Assembly: GCF_900108945.1 (NCBI RefSeq)
Contig: NZ_FNYE01000033.1
Span: 1 to 64,000, forward strand
From: Paraburkholderia diazotrophica
Lineage (GTDB): Bacteria > Pseudomonadota > Gammaproteobacteria > Burkholderiales > Burkholderiaceae
Length of the DNA: 64,000 nucleotides
Direction of reading: 5' to 3'
Shown: positions 8,980 through 16,651 of the stretch, one piece after another
Position numbering within the stretch: position 1 is the stretch's first letter
Layout: each line of letters opens with the position of its first letter
Notes under the pieces: model-generated
Told to the model about the DNA's origin: nothing
Databases searched by the model: none
The model's input: the letters and a program-made list of their open reading frames with translations, nothing else
Program-made: the position numbers and the translations under genes

Positions 8980-9520
8980 GCATGGCGCCGCTCGTCGCGT
9001 ACGCGCTCTTCGGCACCTTGCGTCGTTGCGCTCGGCTCGCTTAAAGGAATCATCCTCGCCGTCGCGCTTGCGCTGTTCCGCTTCATCCGCCTCGTTAGCC
9101 GCCCTTCCTGCGAAGCGCGCGGCCGCGTGGACGGGATGAAAAGCTTTCACAGCAGCGCACGTCATCCCGACGCGCGCTGCACGCCAGGACTTTCCCTCTT
9201 TCGTTTCAATTCGCCGATCCTGTTTTTCAACGCTCGATACTTCGAGCGAACGGCGCTCGACGTGGTCGCCGGAACAGTGCCGAAGCCACAATGATTCGCG
9301 CTCGACGCACTGGCCGTGACGGGCGTCGACGTCACCGGGCGGCACGCGATCGAAGAGTTGCGTGAAGAGTTCGGGCAGCGCAGCGTGTCGCTCGTGCTCA
9401 CGGGACGCCGTACGCAATGGCTCGATGGCTTAACAGGCACGGGATGGACGACGTGACGGCCGCAAGGTCGTGCTTTCCGACGCTGCCGGCCGCGGTATGG
9501 TCGTTTCATGCCGTGCAGCA
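8980..9520 (+). pseudogene. relic of a SulP-family anion permease (C-terminal end with STAS domain)
   Basis: Reading across frames recovers the end of a SulP sulfate or bicarbonate permease. LGSLKGIILAVALALFRFIR (from about 9022) matches the last membrane helix, GRVDGMKSFHSSARHPDAR the linker, and LFRFNSPILFFNARYFERTA the first STAS strand. A TGA at 9292-9294 interrupts it. It then continues FALDALAVTGVDVTGRHAIE and, after a frameshift near 9415, WLNRHGMDDVTAARSCFPTL. Just before it, in another frame, APLVAYALFGTL resembles the N-terminal part of SulP proteins, as if an internal deletion had joined the two ends. It carries at least one stop and two frameshifts and is not functional. Confidence 0.75.
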
Positions 9521-9711
9521 ACGCGATTCGACGAAAGACGCTTCAACTTCGGGCGAGGCGCCGCTCAACCCCGCTTCGCCCGTGCCGGGCCCCGCTCGAT
9601 CAGATCATTGCGCCGTAGCGCGATGACGGAGTCGCAACCCTGGCGCTGCAGCAATCGATGTACGAAGCGAGACCATGCCGCTGACGAAGCGGCGGCGCCT
9701 AAGCTTCCAGA

Positions 9712-9750
9712 TCGCAAAACAAAATCGCCAGCGCACGACACGCTGGCGAT
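9712..9750 (-). terminator. rho-independent terminator of the nitrate carrier unit
   Basis: Perfect 10-bp stem ATCGCCAGCG (9724-9733) with CGCTGGCGAT (9741-9750). On the minus strand it is followed by TTTTGTTTT. It lies 28 bases after the carrier stop codon. Confidence 0.85.
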
Positions 9751-9777
9751 CATCCACAACTCAAACCACCACGTTCA

Positions 9778-11175
9778 TCAAGCTCCGCTATCCGCGCTCA
9801 CGCCCGCGCGAATCGGCTCGACGACAGCATGGCTCTCTTTCGGCAGCGCCCATTCGAGCCAGCGCACGCGATGCAGCACCACGAGGCCGAACGCAATCGC
9901 CGCGAGCACGCCGAACGTCGCAAAGCCCATCTGATAGCTGCCCGTGCTTTCCTTCGCAATGCCCATGATGACGGGCAGATAGAAGCCACCGATGCCGCCC
10001 GCCGCGCCGATGATGCCCGACATCAAACCCGTCTTGCCCTTCCAGCGCTGCGGCACGAGCTGGAACGTCGCGCCGTTGCCGAGACCGAAGCACACATACG
10101 TCGCGATCAGCAGCACGATACCCGCCGACAGCGGCGGCATCCACGCGGCGAACAGGAAGTCGCACAGCGAGATCGCCGCAAGCAGGATCACGAGCGCGCG
10201 CACGCCGGAGATGCGATCCGCGACGAGCCCGCCGACAGGCCGCACGAGCGCGCCGATACACGCAAGCAGCGACATGAAGAGACCTGCTTCGAGACGCGGC
10301 ATCTGATAGAGCGAAATGAGCAGTGTCGTCACATACGACGACATGCCGACAAAGCCGCCGAACGTAATGCTATAGACGAGCATCACGATCCACGTATCGC
10401 CCTCGACGAGCACGCTCCGATAATGCTTCGGCAAAACGGCGATCGCGAGCAGCGCGCCGAGCACGGGCAACAGCAGCACGCCCGTCTTGCCCGCGCCGAA
10501 CACGCCCGAGTGCACGGCGACGACGAGCGCGACGAGACCCGCGAGCGTCACGATGAAGCTGCGCAGCGCCTGCGAGCCGCTGCCCGTCTTCGGCCCGAGG
10601 TCCTTGGCCCAGAAGAACAGCGCGACAGCGGCAAGACCCAGCAGCGGCAGCGCGGCGCCTGCGGCCTTCGCCCAGCCGAAGTGATCGGCGAGTGACGGGA
10701 ACATGAAGCCGTCGAGCACTGCGCCGATGTTGCCCGCCGCCGCGAGGCCCAGCACAAGGCCCTGCACCTTCGGCGGATAGTTGCTGCCCGCCATCGGCAA
10801 TGCGACCGCGAAGCTCGCGCCGCCGACGCCGAGAAACACGCCGAGAATCAGCAGCAGCGTGTACGACGGCACGCCGGGCATCAGCAGCAGCACGATCGAA
10901 GGAAGCGCCGACAGTGCGACGCCCATCAGCGCGACGCGTCTGCCGTCGCAAGCCTGATAGAGATTGCCGAGCGTCACGCGCAGGATCGCCGCGCCGAGCA
11001 CGGGCACCGCGACGAGAAAGCCCAGTTCGGCGGGCGACATCGCGATGTCCTTGTGAATGAACGGCGCGAGCGGTCCGAACATGACCCACACGGTGAAGCC
11101 GGTATCGAAGTACAGGAAGCACGCGAGCAGCGCGCGCCAGTTACCGCTTGCAAGCGAATTCAGCAGGTTTTTCAT
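9778..11175 (-). CDS. nitrate/nitrite carrier of the NarK/NasA (NNP) major facilitator family
   Basis: A 465-residue inner-membrane carrier with about 12 hydrophobic helices, expected to move nitrate or nitrite. The Gly-rich helix GSNYPPKVQGLVLGLAAAGN (about 149-168) and its C-terminal counterpart (GKTGLMSGIIGAAGGIGGFY) are the paired nitrate signatures of the NNP family. WVMFGPLAPFIHKDIAMSP is the usual N-terminal loop. It is the second gene of a unit whose first gene (11234-11992) has a PilJ-type domain often linked to nitrate sensing. Assimilatory reductase genes are not in the window, so transport for assimilation is likely but not shown. Confidence 0.85.
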   Translation of the reverse strand: MKNLLNSLASGNWRALLACFLYFDTGFTVWVMFGPLAPFIHKDIAMSPAELGFLVAVPVLGAAILRVTLGNLYQACDGRRVALMGVALSALPSIVLLLMPGVPSYTLLLILGVFLGVGGASFAVALPMAGSNYPPKVQGLVLGLAAAGNIGAVLDGFMFPSLADHFGWAKAAGAALPLLGLAAVALFFWAKDLGPKTGSGSQALRSFIVTLAGLVALVVAVHSGVFGAGKTGVLLLPVLGALLAIAVLPKHYRSVLVEGDTWIVMLVYSITFGGFVGMSSYVTTLLISLYQMPRLEAGLFMSLLACIGALVRPVGGLVADRISGVRALVILLAAISLCDFLFAAWMPPLSAGIVLLIATYVCFGLGNGATFQLVPQRWKGKTGLMSGIIGAAGGIGGFYLPVIMGIAKESTGSYQMGFATFGVLAAIAFGLVVLHRVRWLEWALPKESHAVVEPIRAGVSADSGA

Positions 11176-11233
11176 GGGTCTCTCTCATTGAACGAAAGCG
11201 GGGCAGTTGCGTGGTCGTGCAAAGAACAAAAGG

Positions 11234-11992
11234 TCACGCGCGTTCGGCGATCCGGCTGCGCGCGGAAACTTGTGGAACTGCAATAGGCGAAACGCTGCGC
11301 GGCGCATCGCGCGACACGTCGCGTCGCGGCGGGGCGTCGTCGCCATCGCTGTCGACGACGCTGTAGATCAGCGCGTCCATCTCCTTGATGATGTCGGCGA
11401 GCACCGTCGTGATGACGGCGAACTCGCGGCCGTACGAGCCCGCGCGTGCCGCCGAAATGCGCGCATTCAACGCGACGATGTTTGCCTGCATCGAAATGCT
11501 CGACAGCTGCTCCGCGATGGCCGCCTGACGACGCTGCGCCGCGGCTTCGATGCCGCGCATCTCGTGCTGGTATGCGAGCGTGATGTCCTGCAGCAGTTCG
11601 AGCAGCGGCGTCGCCTGCGCGACGAGCGCTTCGACATGCGCTTGCGCCGCATCGTCGCGCGCCTCCACGTGCGCGGCCGTTTGCTCCGTCAGCGCGATGA
11701 AGCGTCCCACGCGCTCGTCCGCCTTGCGCGTGCCGAAGTAAAGCTGACGCAACGCATCCGAGAACACGCCGGGCAGATGATCGTTGCCGTTCACGAGCAC
11801 CGCGTGTGTCGTTGCGAACGTCGCGAGGCATTCGCGCGCGACGACGAGCGCGGCCATGTCGCCATGCGACGCGAGCAACACATGCAGCACGATGCGTTGC
11901 GAAAGCATCCGCTGACGGCCCGACAGATTGATCAGTTCACCGATCGTCTGCGCCGATACCTCGATGCGTTGCGTGCTGGTGTGCTCGTTCAT
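11234..11992 (-). CDS. soluble PilJ/NIT-like sensor domain protein with a truncated MCP signalling helix
   Basis: A 252-residue protein without signal peptide or membrane helix. Residues about 18-35 (INLSGRQRMLSQRIVLHV) match the P-box of PilJ/NIT-type nitrate-sensing domains. A long helical segment follows. Residues about 165-210 (SISMQANIVALNARISAARA, then GREFAVITTVLADIIKEMD) copy the hairpin tip of methyl-accepting chemotaxis proteins but lack the full adaptation region. The tail is Ser/Arg-rich and disordered. It precedes the nitrate carrier by 58 bases on the same strand. This suggests a cytoplasmic nitrate-responsive partner. No ANTAR, DNA-binding or kinase domain is present, so its output is unknown. 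Confidence 0.75.
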   Translation of the reverse strand: MNEHTSTQRIEVSAQTIGELINLSGRQRMLSQRIVLHVLLASHGDMAALVVARECLATFATTHAVLVNGNDHLPGVFSDALRQLYFGTRKADERVGRFIALTEQTAAHVEARDDAAQAHVEALVAQATPLLELLQDITLAYQHEMRGIEAAAQRRQAAIAEQLSSISMQANIVALNARISAARAGSYGREFAVITTVLADIIKEMDALIYSVVDSDGDDAPPRRDVSRDAPRSVSPIAVPQVSARSRIAERA

Positions 11993-12420
11993 CGTGCCGA
12001 TTGTTTCAAATGAGCGCGCCGGAGGCGCGTGTCAAAAGAGCGCGCGTTTGGGAGCGCGTTCGGAGCGCGTTCCGTTTGCGCCAAGAAAAAAGCGTCCCGA
12101 ACCGCACGCATGTGCCGTCGACCGATGCGATCGAACGATCCTCGCGTTGCGTTTCGGGACGCCGTTGCCCCTGTGGTCCGCCCGCCATGCGAGCGTCCGC
12201 GAATAGTCAGAAATCCTTGAAGCCGCCGTTGGCCCCGCGGCGGATAACGCAATAGGTATGCCATCGGCCTCTTTCAGGCCGTCGCCTCGATGTGAAAACG
12301 GGCTTCAAAAAGCGCTGGCGAAGCGTGGGAGCATCGCCCAATCGCTTGCAGGGCAAGGCTTGCGCGCCTTCTTTTATTTTTTTGACGCGCCGCATGTCCG
12401 GCCCGCTTCCATCCATGTAC
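11993..12420. other. leader region of the nitrate unit, with GAGCGCG repeats
   Basis: No gene is seen. Four copies of GAGCGCG stand at 12012, 12038, 12052 and 12063, just upstream of the PilJ-type gene. They could be regulator half-sites or an unstructured G/C-rich leader. Nothing else is recognised up to the xylose operon terminator. Confidence 0.4.
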
Positions 12421-12450
12421 GACAAAAGAAAAGCGCCCTATGCAGGGCGC
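12421..12450 (-). terminator. rho-independent terminator of the xylFGH operon
   Basis: Stem GCGCCC (12433-12438) with GGGCGC (12445-12450), loop TATGCA. On the minus strand it is followed by TTTTCTTTTG. It lies about 70 bases after the xylH stop. Confidence 0.85.
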
Positions 12451-12484
12451 CTGCACGCGCCTCGACGAAGCGCGCGAATGCTGT

Positions 12485-12507
12485 GCTGTGGTGCAGCGCA
12501 CCACAGC
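12485..12507 (-). repeat. perfect hairpin just downstream of xylH
   Basis: A 10-bp perfect stem GCTGTGGTGC/GCACCACAGC with a 3-base loop, 14 bases after the xylH stop and before the true terminator. There is no T-run. It probably protects the 3' end of the transcript or adds to termination. Confidence 0.6.
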
Positions 12508-12520
12508 CGTGCGCGATGCG

Positions 12521-13717
12521 CTATCGCCGTTCGGACCCCGAGATCACGTCGATCCATACGGCCAGCACGAGAATGCCGCCCTTCACGATCATCTGCCAGT
12601 ACGAGTCGACGTCGAGCATCGACATGCCGTTGTCGAGGCTCGCCATCACGAGCGCGCCGATCAGCGCGCCATACACGGTGCCGGAGCCGCCGCGCATCGA
12701 CGTGCCGCCGATGAAGCATGCGGCGATCGCATCGAGTTCGCCCATCGATCCCGCAGAAGGCGACCCCGCCGCAAGACGCGCGGTGTTGATGAGCCCGCCG
12801 AACGCGCACATCAGGCCCATCAGCGCGAAGATCGCGAGCTTCACGCGGTTCGTCTTGACGCCCGACAGGCGCGTCGCTTCGAGATTCGAGCCGACGGCAT
12901 AGATGCGCCGGCCGAACACCGTTTGCGTCGCGATGTACGTGAAGATGCCAAGCAGCGCGAGCAGCAGCAGCACGGGCACGGGAATACCGCCGTAACGGTT
13001 GAGCGTCGCGACGAACGCGGCCAGGATGAGCCCCGCCGCGACGATCTTCACGCCGTCCTGCCACAGCGGCGCAACGCTCAGGTTGTAGTGCTGGCGTTTC
13101 TGCCGCTGCCGCACCGTCAATGCCGCGAGCAGCACGAACAGCACGACGGCAAGCGTGTCGCCGGCGATACGCGGCAAATAGCCTTGTCCGATGAACACGA
13201 AGTTGTCGGAGACGGGCGCGATCGTCGAGCCGCCCGTGATGCCGAGCAGCACGCCGCGATACGCGAGCATGCCGCCCAGTCCGACGATGAACGATGGCAC
13301 GCGCAGATACGTCGACCACCATCCGTTGAACAATCCGACGGCGATGCCGAGCACCATCACGACGGGCAGCGTCGCCGCGAGCGGCCAGTGATACGTGACG
13401 TCGAGAATCGCCGCGACGCCGCCCAGCAGGCCGAGCAGCGAGCCGACGGACAGATCGATCTCGCCCGAGATGATGACGAACACCATTCCGCACGCGAGCA
13501 TCCCCGTAATCGACATCTGCCGGAGCAGATTCGACAGATTGCGCGGCGTGACGAATGCGCCGTCGGTGAGAAACGAAAAGAAAATCCAGATGACGGCGAC
13601 GGCCAGCAGCAGCGCGAGCAGCTTGTAACGCGCGAACAGCAGCTTGATGCGCTGCCCCGACGCGAGCGACGCGCCGTGTTTTGCGTGGCTATCGATGGAA
13701 GTGAGATCAGGAGTCAT
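12521..13717 (-). CDS. xylH: D-xylose ABC transporter permease
   Basis: A 398-residue inner-membrane permease of the ribose/xylose class (BPD-type 2 family), forming the channel of the XylFGH importer. The conserved EIDLSVGSLLGL loop (about 98-109), FIVGLGGMLAYRGVLLGITGG and VYGALIGALVMASLDNGMS are typical, and at least eight hydrophobic helices are visible. Its start overlaps the xylG stop by four bases (ATGA), so it is coupled to the ATPase gene. Length agrees with E. coli XylH (393). It is the last gene of the operon, followed by a hairpin and a terminator. Confidence 0.93.
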   Translation of the reverse strand: MTPDLTSIDSHAKHGASLASGQRIKLLFARYKLLALLLAVAVIWIFFSFLTDGAFVTPRNLSNLLRQMSITGMLACGMVFVIISGEIDLSVGSLLGLLGGVAAILDVTYHWPLAATLPVVMVLGIAVGLFNGWWSTYLRVPSFIVGLGGMLAYRGVLLGITGGSTIAPVSDNFVFIGQGYLPRIAGDTLAVVLFVLLAALTVRQRQKRQHYNLSVAPLWQDGVKIVAAGLILAAFVATLNRYGGIPVPVLLLLALLGIFTYIATQTVFGRRIYAVGSNLEATRLSGVKTNRVKLAIFALMGLMCAFGGLINTARLAAGSPSAGSMGELDAIAACFIGGTSMRGGSGTVYGALIGALVMASLDNGMSMLDVDSYWQMIVKGGILVLAVWIDVISGSERR

Positions 13718-15300
13718 GCGACGCTCGCCAGTTGAGTGGGGTCGTTGCGTTGGGGGGCATTGCGTTGAGTGTCGTTGTTTCCGGCGCCGATCGCGGCCGT
13801 GAGTATGTGTTCCTGCGTGAGGCCGTCGTTGGCGAAATCGCCGCGCAACTCGCCCTCACCGATCACGAGCACACGATCGCTGACACCGAGTACTTCCGGC
13901 AACTCCGACGACACCATGATGATCGACACGCCGCGCTTCGCCAGCGCGAACATCAGCTTGTAGATTTCGTACTTCGCGCCGACATCGACGCCGCGTGTCG
14001 GCTCGTCGAGAATCAGCACGGACGGATCGGTGAGCAGCATGCGCGTGAGCACCGCTTTCTGCTGGTTGCCGCCCGAAAGACTTGCGATCGACAGCATCGG
14101 ATGCGCGGCGCGCACGGAAAGCCGCTTCATTTCCGTGTTGATCGTGTCGAGCTCCGATGCCGTGTCGATGCGTCCGCCCTTCGCGAAGCGTTGCAGCACC
14201 GCGAGCGTAATGTTGTGGCCCACGCCCAGTTGCGGCACGATGCCATGACGCTTGCGGTCCTCGGGCACCATCGCAATGCCTGCGGCGATCGCATCGGCGG
14301 GCGTGCGAATCTTGAGGTGCCTGCCGTTCATCCACACTTCGGCTTCGCTGATGCCCGCATACGCGCCGAAAATCGCCTGCATCAATTCCGTGCGGCCCGC
14401 ACCGACCAGTCCCGCGACGCCGAGTATTTCCCCTTTGCGCAACGCAAACGACACGTTGTCGACGCGCTTGCGGTTCGTGTTCGTCACGTCGTAGCACGTG
14501 ACGTTGCGCGCTTCGAATATCACGTCGCCGATATCGTGCGGCTCGCGTGGAAACAGATTCGTGATCTCGCGCCCCACCATCATCGCGATGATGCGGTCGG
14601 TGTCGAGCTGCTTCATCGGCTGCGTGCCGACGTGCTTGCCGTCGCGTATCACGGTGATCGTGTCGCACACGGCTTCCACCTCGTCGAGCTTGTGCGAGAT
14701 GTACACGCATGCGACGCCGCGCTTCTTCAGGTCGCGCACGATGTCGAGCAGAATCTTCGTTTCGGCTGCCGTCAGCGAAGAAGAGGGTTCGTCGAGAATC
14801 AGCAGCCTCGCCTGCTTGTTGAGCGCCTTGGCGATTTCGATCAGTTGCTGATGTCCGCCGCCGTAGTTCATCACCGGCTGCGCGACGTTGATGCCCGTGA
14901 TGTCCAGTTCGCGCAACAGCGAATCGGCACGCTGATACATCGCCGCGTAATTCATGCGGCCGCCGGGCAGCGTGATTTCGTTGCCGAGAAAAATGTTCTC
15001 GGCCACCGACAACTGCGGCACCAGCATCAGTTCCTGGTGAATGATGACGATGCCCGCGCGTTCGGTATCGCGGATGTTCTGCGCGACGAGCGGCTTGCCG
15101 TCCCAGACGATTTCGCCCGACCATTCGCCGTGCGGATAGACGCCGGACAGAATCTTCATCAGCGTCGACTTGCCTGCGCCGTTTTCGCCGCACAGTCCGA
15201 CGCATTCGCCCGGCGCGACGACGAGATCGATGCCGTCGAGCGCCTTCACTCCGGCAAACGACTTGGCGATGCCGCGCATTTCCAGTAGCGCTTGTGCCAT
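13714..15300 (-). CDS. xylG: D-xylose ABC transporter ATP-binding protein (two ATPase domains)
   Basis: A 528-residue fused double ATPase that energises xylose import. Domain one has Walker A GENGAGKST (38-46) and Walker B LLILDEPSSSLT (about 165). Domain two has the degenerate Walker A region GLVGAGRTEL usual in sugar ATPases of this class, the signature SLSGGNQQKAVLTRM and LILDEPTRGVDVGAK. The C-terminal 25 residues are an unconserved, Asn/Gln-rich tail, slightly longer than in E. coli XylG (513). It is preceded by AGGAC nine bases before the ATG and separated from xylF by a 76-base gap carrying a strong hairpin. Confidence 0.93.
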   Translation of the reverse strand: MAQALLEMRGIAKSFAGVKALDGIDLVVAPGECVGLCGENGAGKSTLMKILSGVYPHGEWSGEIVWDGKPLVAQNIRDTERAGIVIIHQELMLVPQLSVAENIFLGNEITLPGGRMNYAAMYQRADSLLRELDITGINVAQPVMNYGGGHQQLIEIAKALNKQARLLILDEPSSSLTAAETKILLDIVRDLKKRGVACVYISHKLDEVEAVCDTITVIRDGKHVGTQPMKQLDTDRIIAMMVGREITNLFPREPHDIGDVIFEARNVTCYDVTNTNRKRVDNVSFALRKGEILGVAGLVGAGRTELMQAIFGAYAGISEAEVWMNGRHLKIRTPADAIAAGIAMVPEDRKRHGIVPQLGVGHNITLAVLQRFAKGGRIDTASELDTINTEMKRLSVRAAHPMLSIASLSGGNQQKAVLTRMLLTDPSVLILDEPTRGVDVGAKYEIYKLMFALAKRGVSIIMVSSELPEVLGVSDRVLVIGEGELRGDFANDGLTQEHILTAAIGAGNNDTQRNAPQRNDPTQLASVA

Positions 15301-15333
15301 GCGTAATGTCCTGGATGGATGAAAGATGCGCGA

Positions 15334-15365
15334 GCGCCTTCCCGTTTTTGAAAACAGGAAAGCGC
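15334..15365 (-). promoter_or_regulatory. intercistronic hairpin between xylF and xylG
   Basis: A long stem pairs 15334-15348 with 15351-15365: GCGC, TTCC and GTTTT blocks match their complements, with two mismatches and a two-base loop. It sits 11 bases after the xylF stop and is not followed by a T-run on the minus strand. It probably shields xylF mRNA from decay, giving more binding protein than ATPase and permease. Confidence 0.65.
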
Positions 15366-15376
15366 CGCGCCCGCGA

Positions 15377-16405
15377 TCAGTTGCCAGCCAGTTGCGCTTG
15401 CGTATAGAAGCCGTCCTTGATCACGACATCGACATTGCTCTTCGTGAGCAGCGTCGGTTGCAGCAAAACGGTGTCGACCTGCTTCTTGCCGTTGTCGTAC
15501 TTCGCGTTGTACGCGGGCTTCTCGCCCTTCGCGAGATCGACGGCGAGCTTGGCGGCTTCGCCTGCGATCAGTTTCAGCGGCTTGTAGACGGTCATCGTCT
15601 GCGTGCCGGCGATCATGCGCTTGACGGCTGCAAGGTCGGCATCCTGGCCGGACACGGGCACCTTACCCGCCATCTTCTGCGCGGCGAGCGCCTGGATCGC
15701 GCCGCCTGCCGTGCCGTCGTTCGACGCGACGATCGCATCGATCTTGTTGTTGTTCGCGGTCAGCGCATCTTCCGTGATGCGCAGTGCCGTTGCCGCGCTC
15801 CATTCAGGCACCCACTGCTGGCCGACGATCTTCACGTCGCCGCGATCGATCGCGGGCTTGAGCACCTTCATTTGCCCTTCGCGCAGCATCTTCGCGTTAT
15901 TGTCGGTCGGCGCGCCGCCGAGCAGGAAGTAGTTCCCCTTCGGCTGCGCGCTAAAGACGCCCTGCGCCTGCAGTTCGCCCACCTTCTCGTTGTCGAACGA
16001 GATATAGGCGTCGACGTCGGCATCGAGAATCAGGCGGTCATACGAGACGACCTTGATGCCTGCCTTGTGCGCTTCCGCAACGACATTGCCGAGCGTCTTC
16101 GAGTTGAACGGCACGATCACGATCACGTCGACGCCGCGCGAAATCAGGTTCTCGATCTGCGAAATCTGTCGCGCTTCGCTCGCGTCGGCGGATTGCACGG
16201 ATACTTTCGCGCCGAGCTTCGTTGCAGCGGCGACGAAATAGTCGCGATCGCGCGACCAGCGCTCGACACGCAGATCGTCGATGCAGAAGCCGATCTCGGG
16301 CTTGTCCTTGCTCGCGTGCGCGAGCGGCGCCACCATCGTCAGGCCCGCGGCCATCGCCGCGCAAACGAGAGAACTCAATACGGAACGACGCATTGCAGAT
16401 TTCAT
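15377..16405 (-). CDS. xylF: D-xylose ABC transporter periplasmic binding protein
   Basis: A 342-residue periplasmic sugar-binding protein that delivers D-xylose to XylGH. The first 32 residues are a Sec signal peptide ending in PLAHASKDKPEIGF. The mature protein has the two-lobed fold of the ribose/xylose class: IGFCIDDLRVERWSRDRDYF, SQIENLISRGVDVIVIVPFN, VSYDRLILDADVDAYISFDN and VSGQDADLAAVKRMIAGTQT are family blocks. TGGAGTGAG precedes the ATG. A copy of the putative XylR element lies about 170-200 bases upstream, in the gap between xylA and xylF. Confidence 0.93.
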   Translation of the reverse strand: MKSAMRRSVLSSLVCAAMAAGLTMVAPLAHASKDKPEIGFCIDDLRVERWSRDRDYFVAAATKLGAKVSVQSADASEARQISQIENLISRGVDVIVIVPFNSKTLGNVVAEAHKAGIKVVSYDRLILDADVDAYISFDNEKVGELQAQGVFSAQPKGNYFLLGGAPTDNNAKMLREGQMKVLKPAIDRGDVKIVGQQWVPEWSAATALRITEDALTANNNKIDAIVASNDGTAGGAIQALAAQKMAGKVPVSGQDADLAAVKRMIAGTQTMTVYKPLKLIAGEAAKLAVDLAKGEKPAYNAKYDNGKKQVDTVLLQPTLLTKSNVDVVIKDGFYTQAQLAGN

Positions 16406-16571
16406 GTCTCACTCCATTTAGGGTTGCGTGCGGTATCGAATGCGAGAACTCGAAAACGCCGTCTTAACCTCAAGGGCGCGCCGCGAATACCTGTTCACGA
16501 GCGTCTGTTGTTGTCGAAAGCCGTGCCCCATTTTTATTCGCACGACAGCGTGTGCCGTGCGCGCCGGCGGA

Positions 16572-16608
16572 GCAATTGCGAAATCTGCCGGCGCTGCTAA
16601 CGATTTTT
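16572..16608. promoter_or_regulatory. putative XylR operator, copy 1 (upstream of xylF)
   Basis: GCAATTGCGAAAT at 16572-16584, GCCGGCGC at 16587-16594 and GATTTTT at 16602-16608. The same three blocks occur with identical spacing upstream of xylA (18060-18096). The block at 16587 is also the right arm of an inverted repeat with GCGCCGGC (16561-16568). Only the repeat is seen directly; the link to XylR is inferred from position. Confidence 0.65.
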
Positions 16609-16651
16609 CGTGCGAGATTGAAAGCCTGGCTTGAAGGCCTGTTCGAAGTGC

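Noticed and set aside
8830..9417. Minus-strand frame of 195 codons in the gap before the nitrate carrier
   Set aside because: The plus strand of the same stretch carries recognisable SulP/STAS pieces, so the minus frame is a shadow of that pseudogene.
12438..15288. Long open frames on the plus strand and in a second minus-strand frame over xylH and xylG
   Set aside because: They overlap two clear ABC transporter genes and have the Arg/Ala/His composition of shadow frames.
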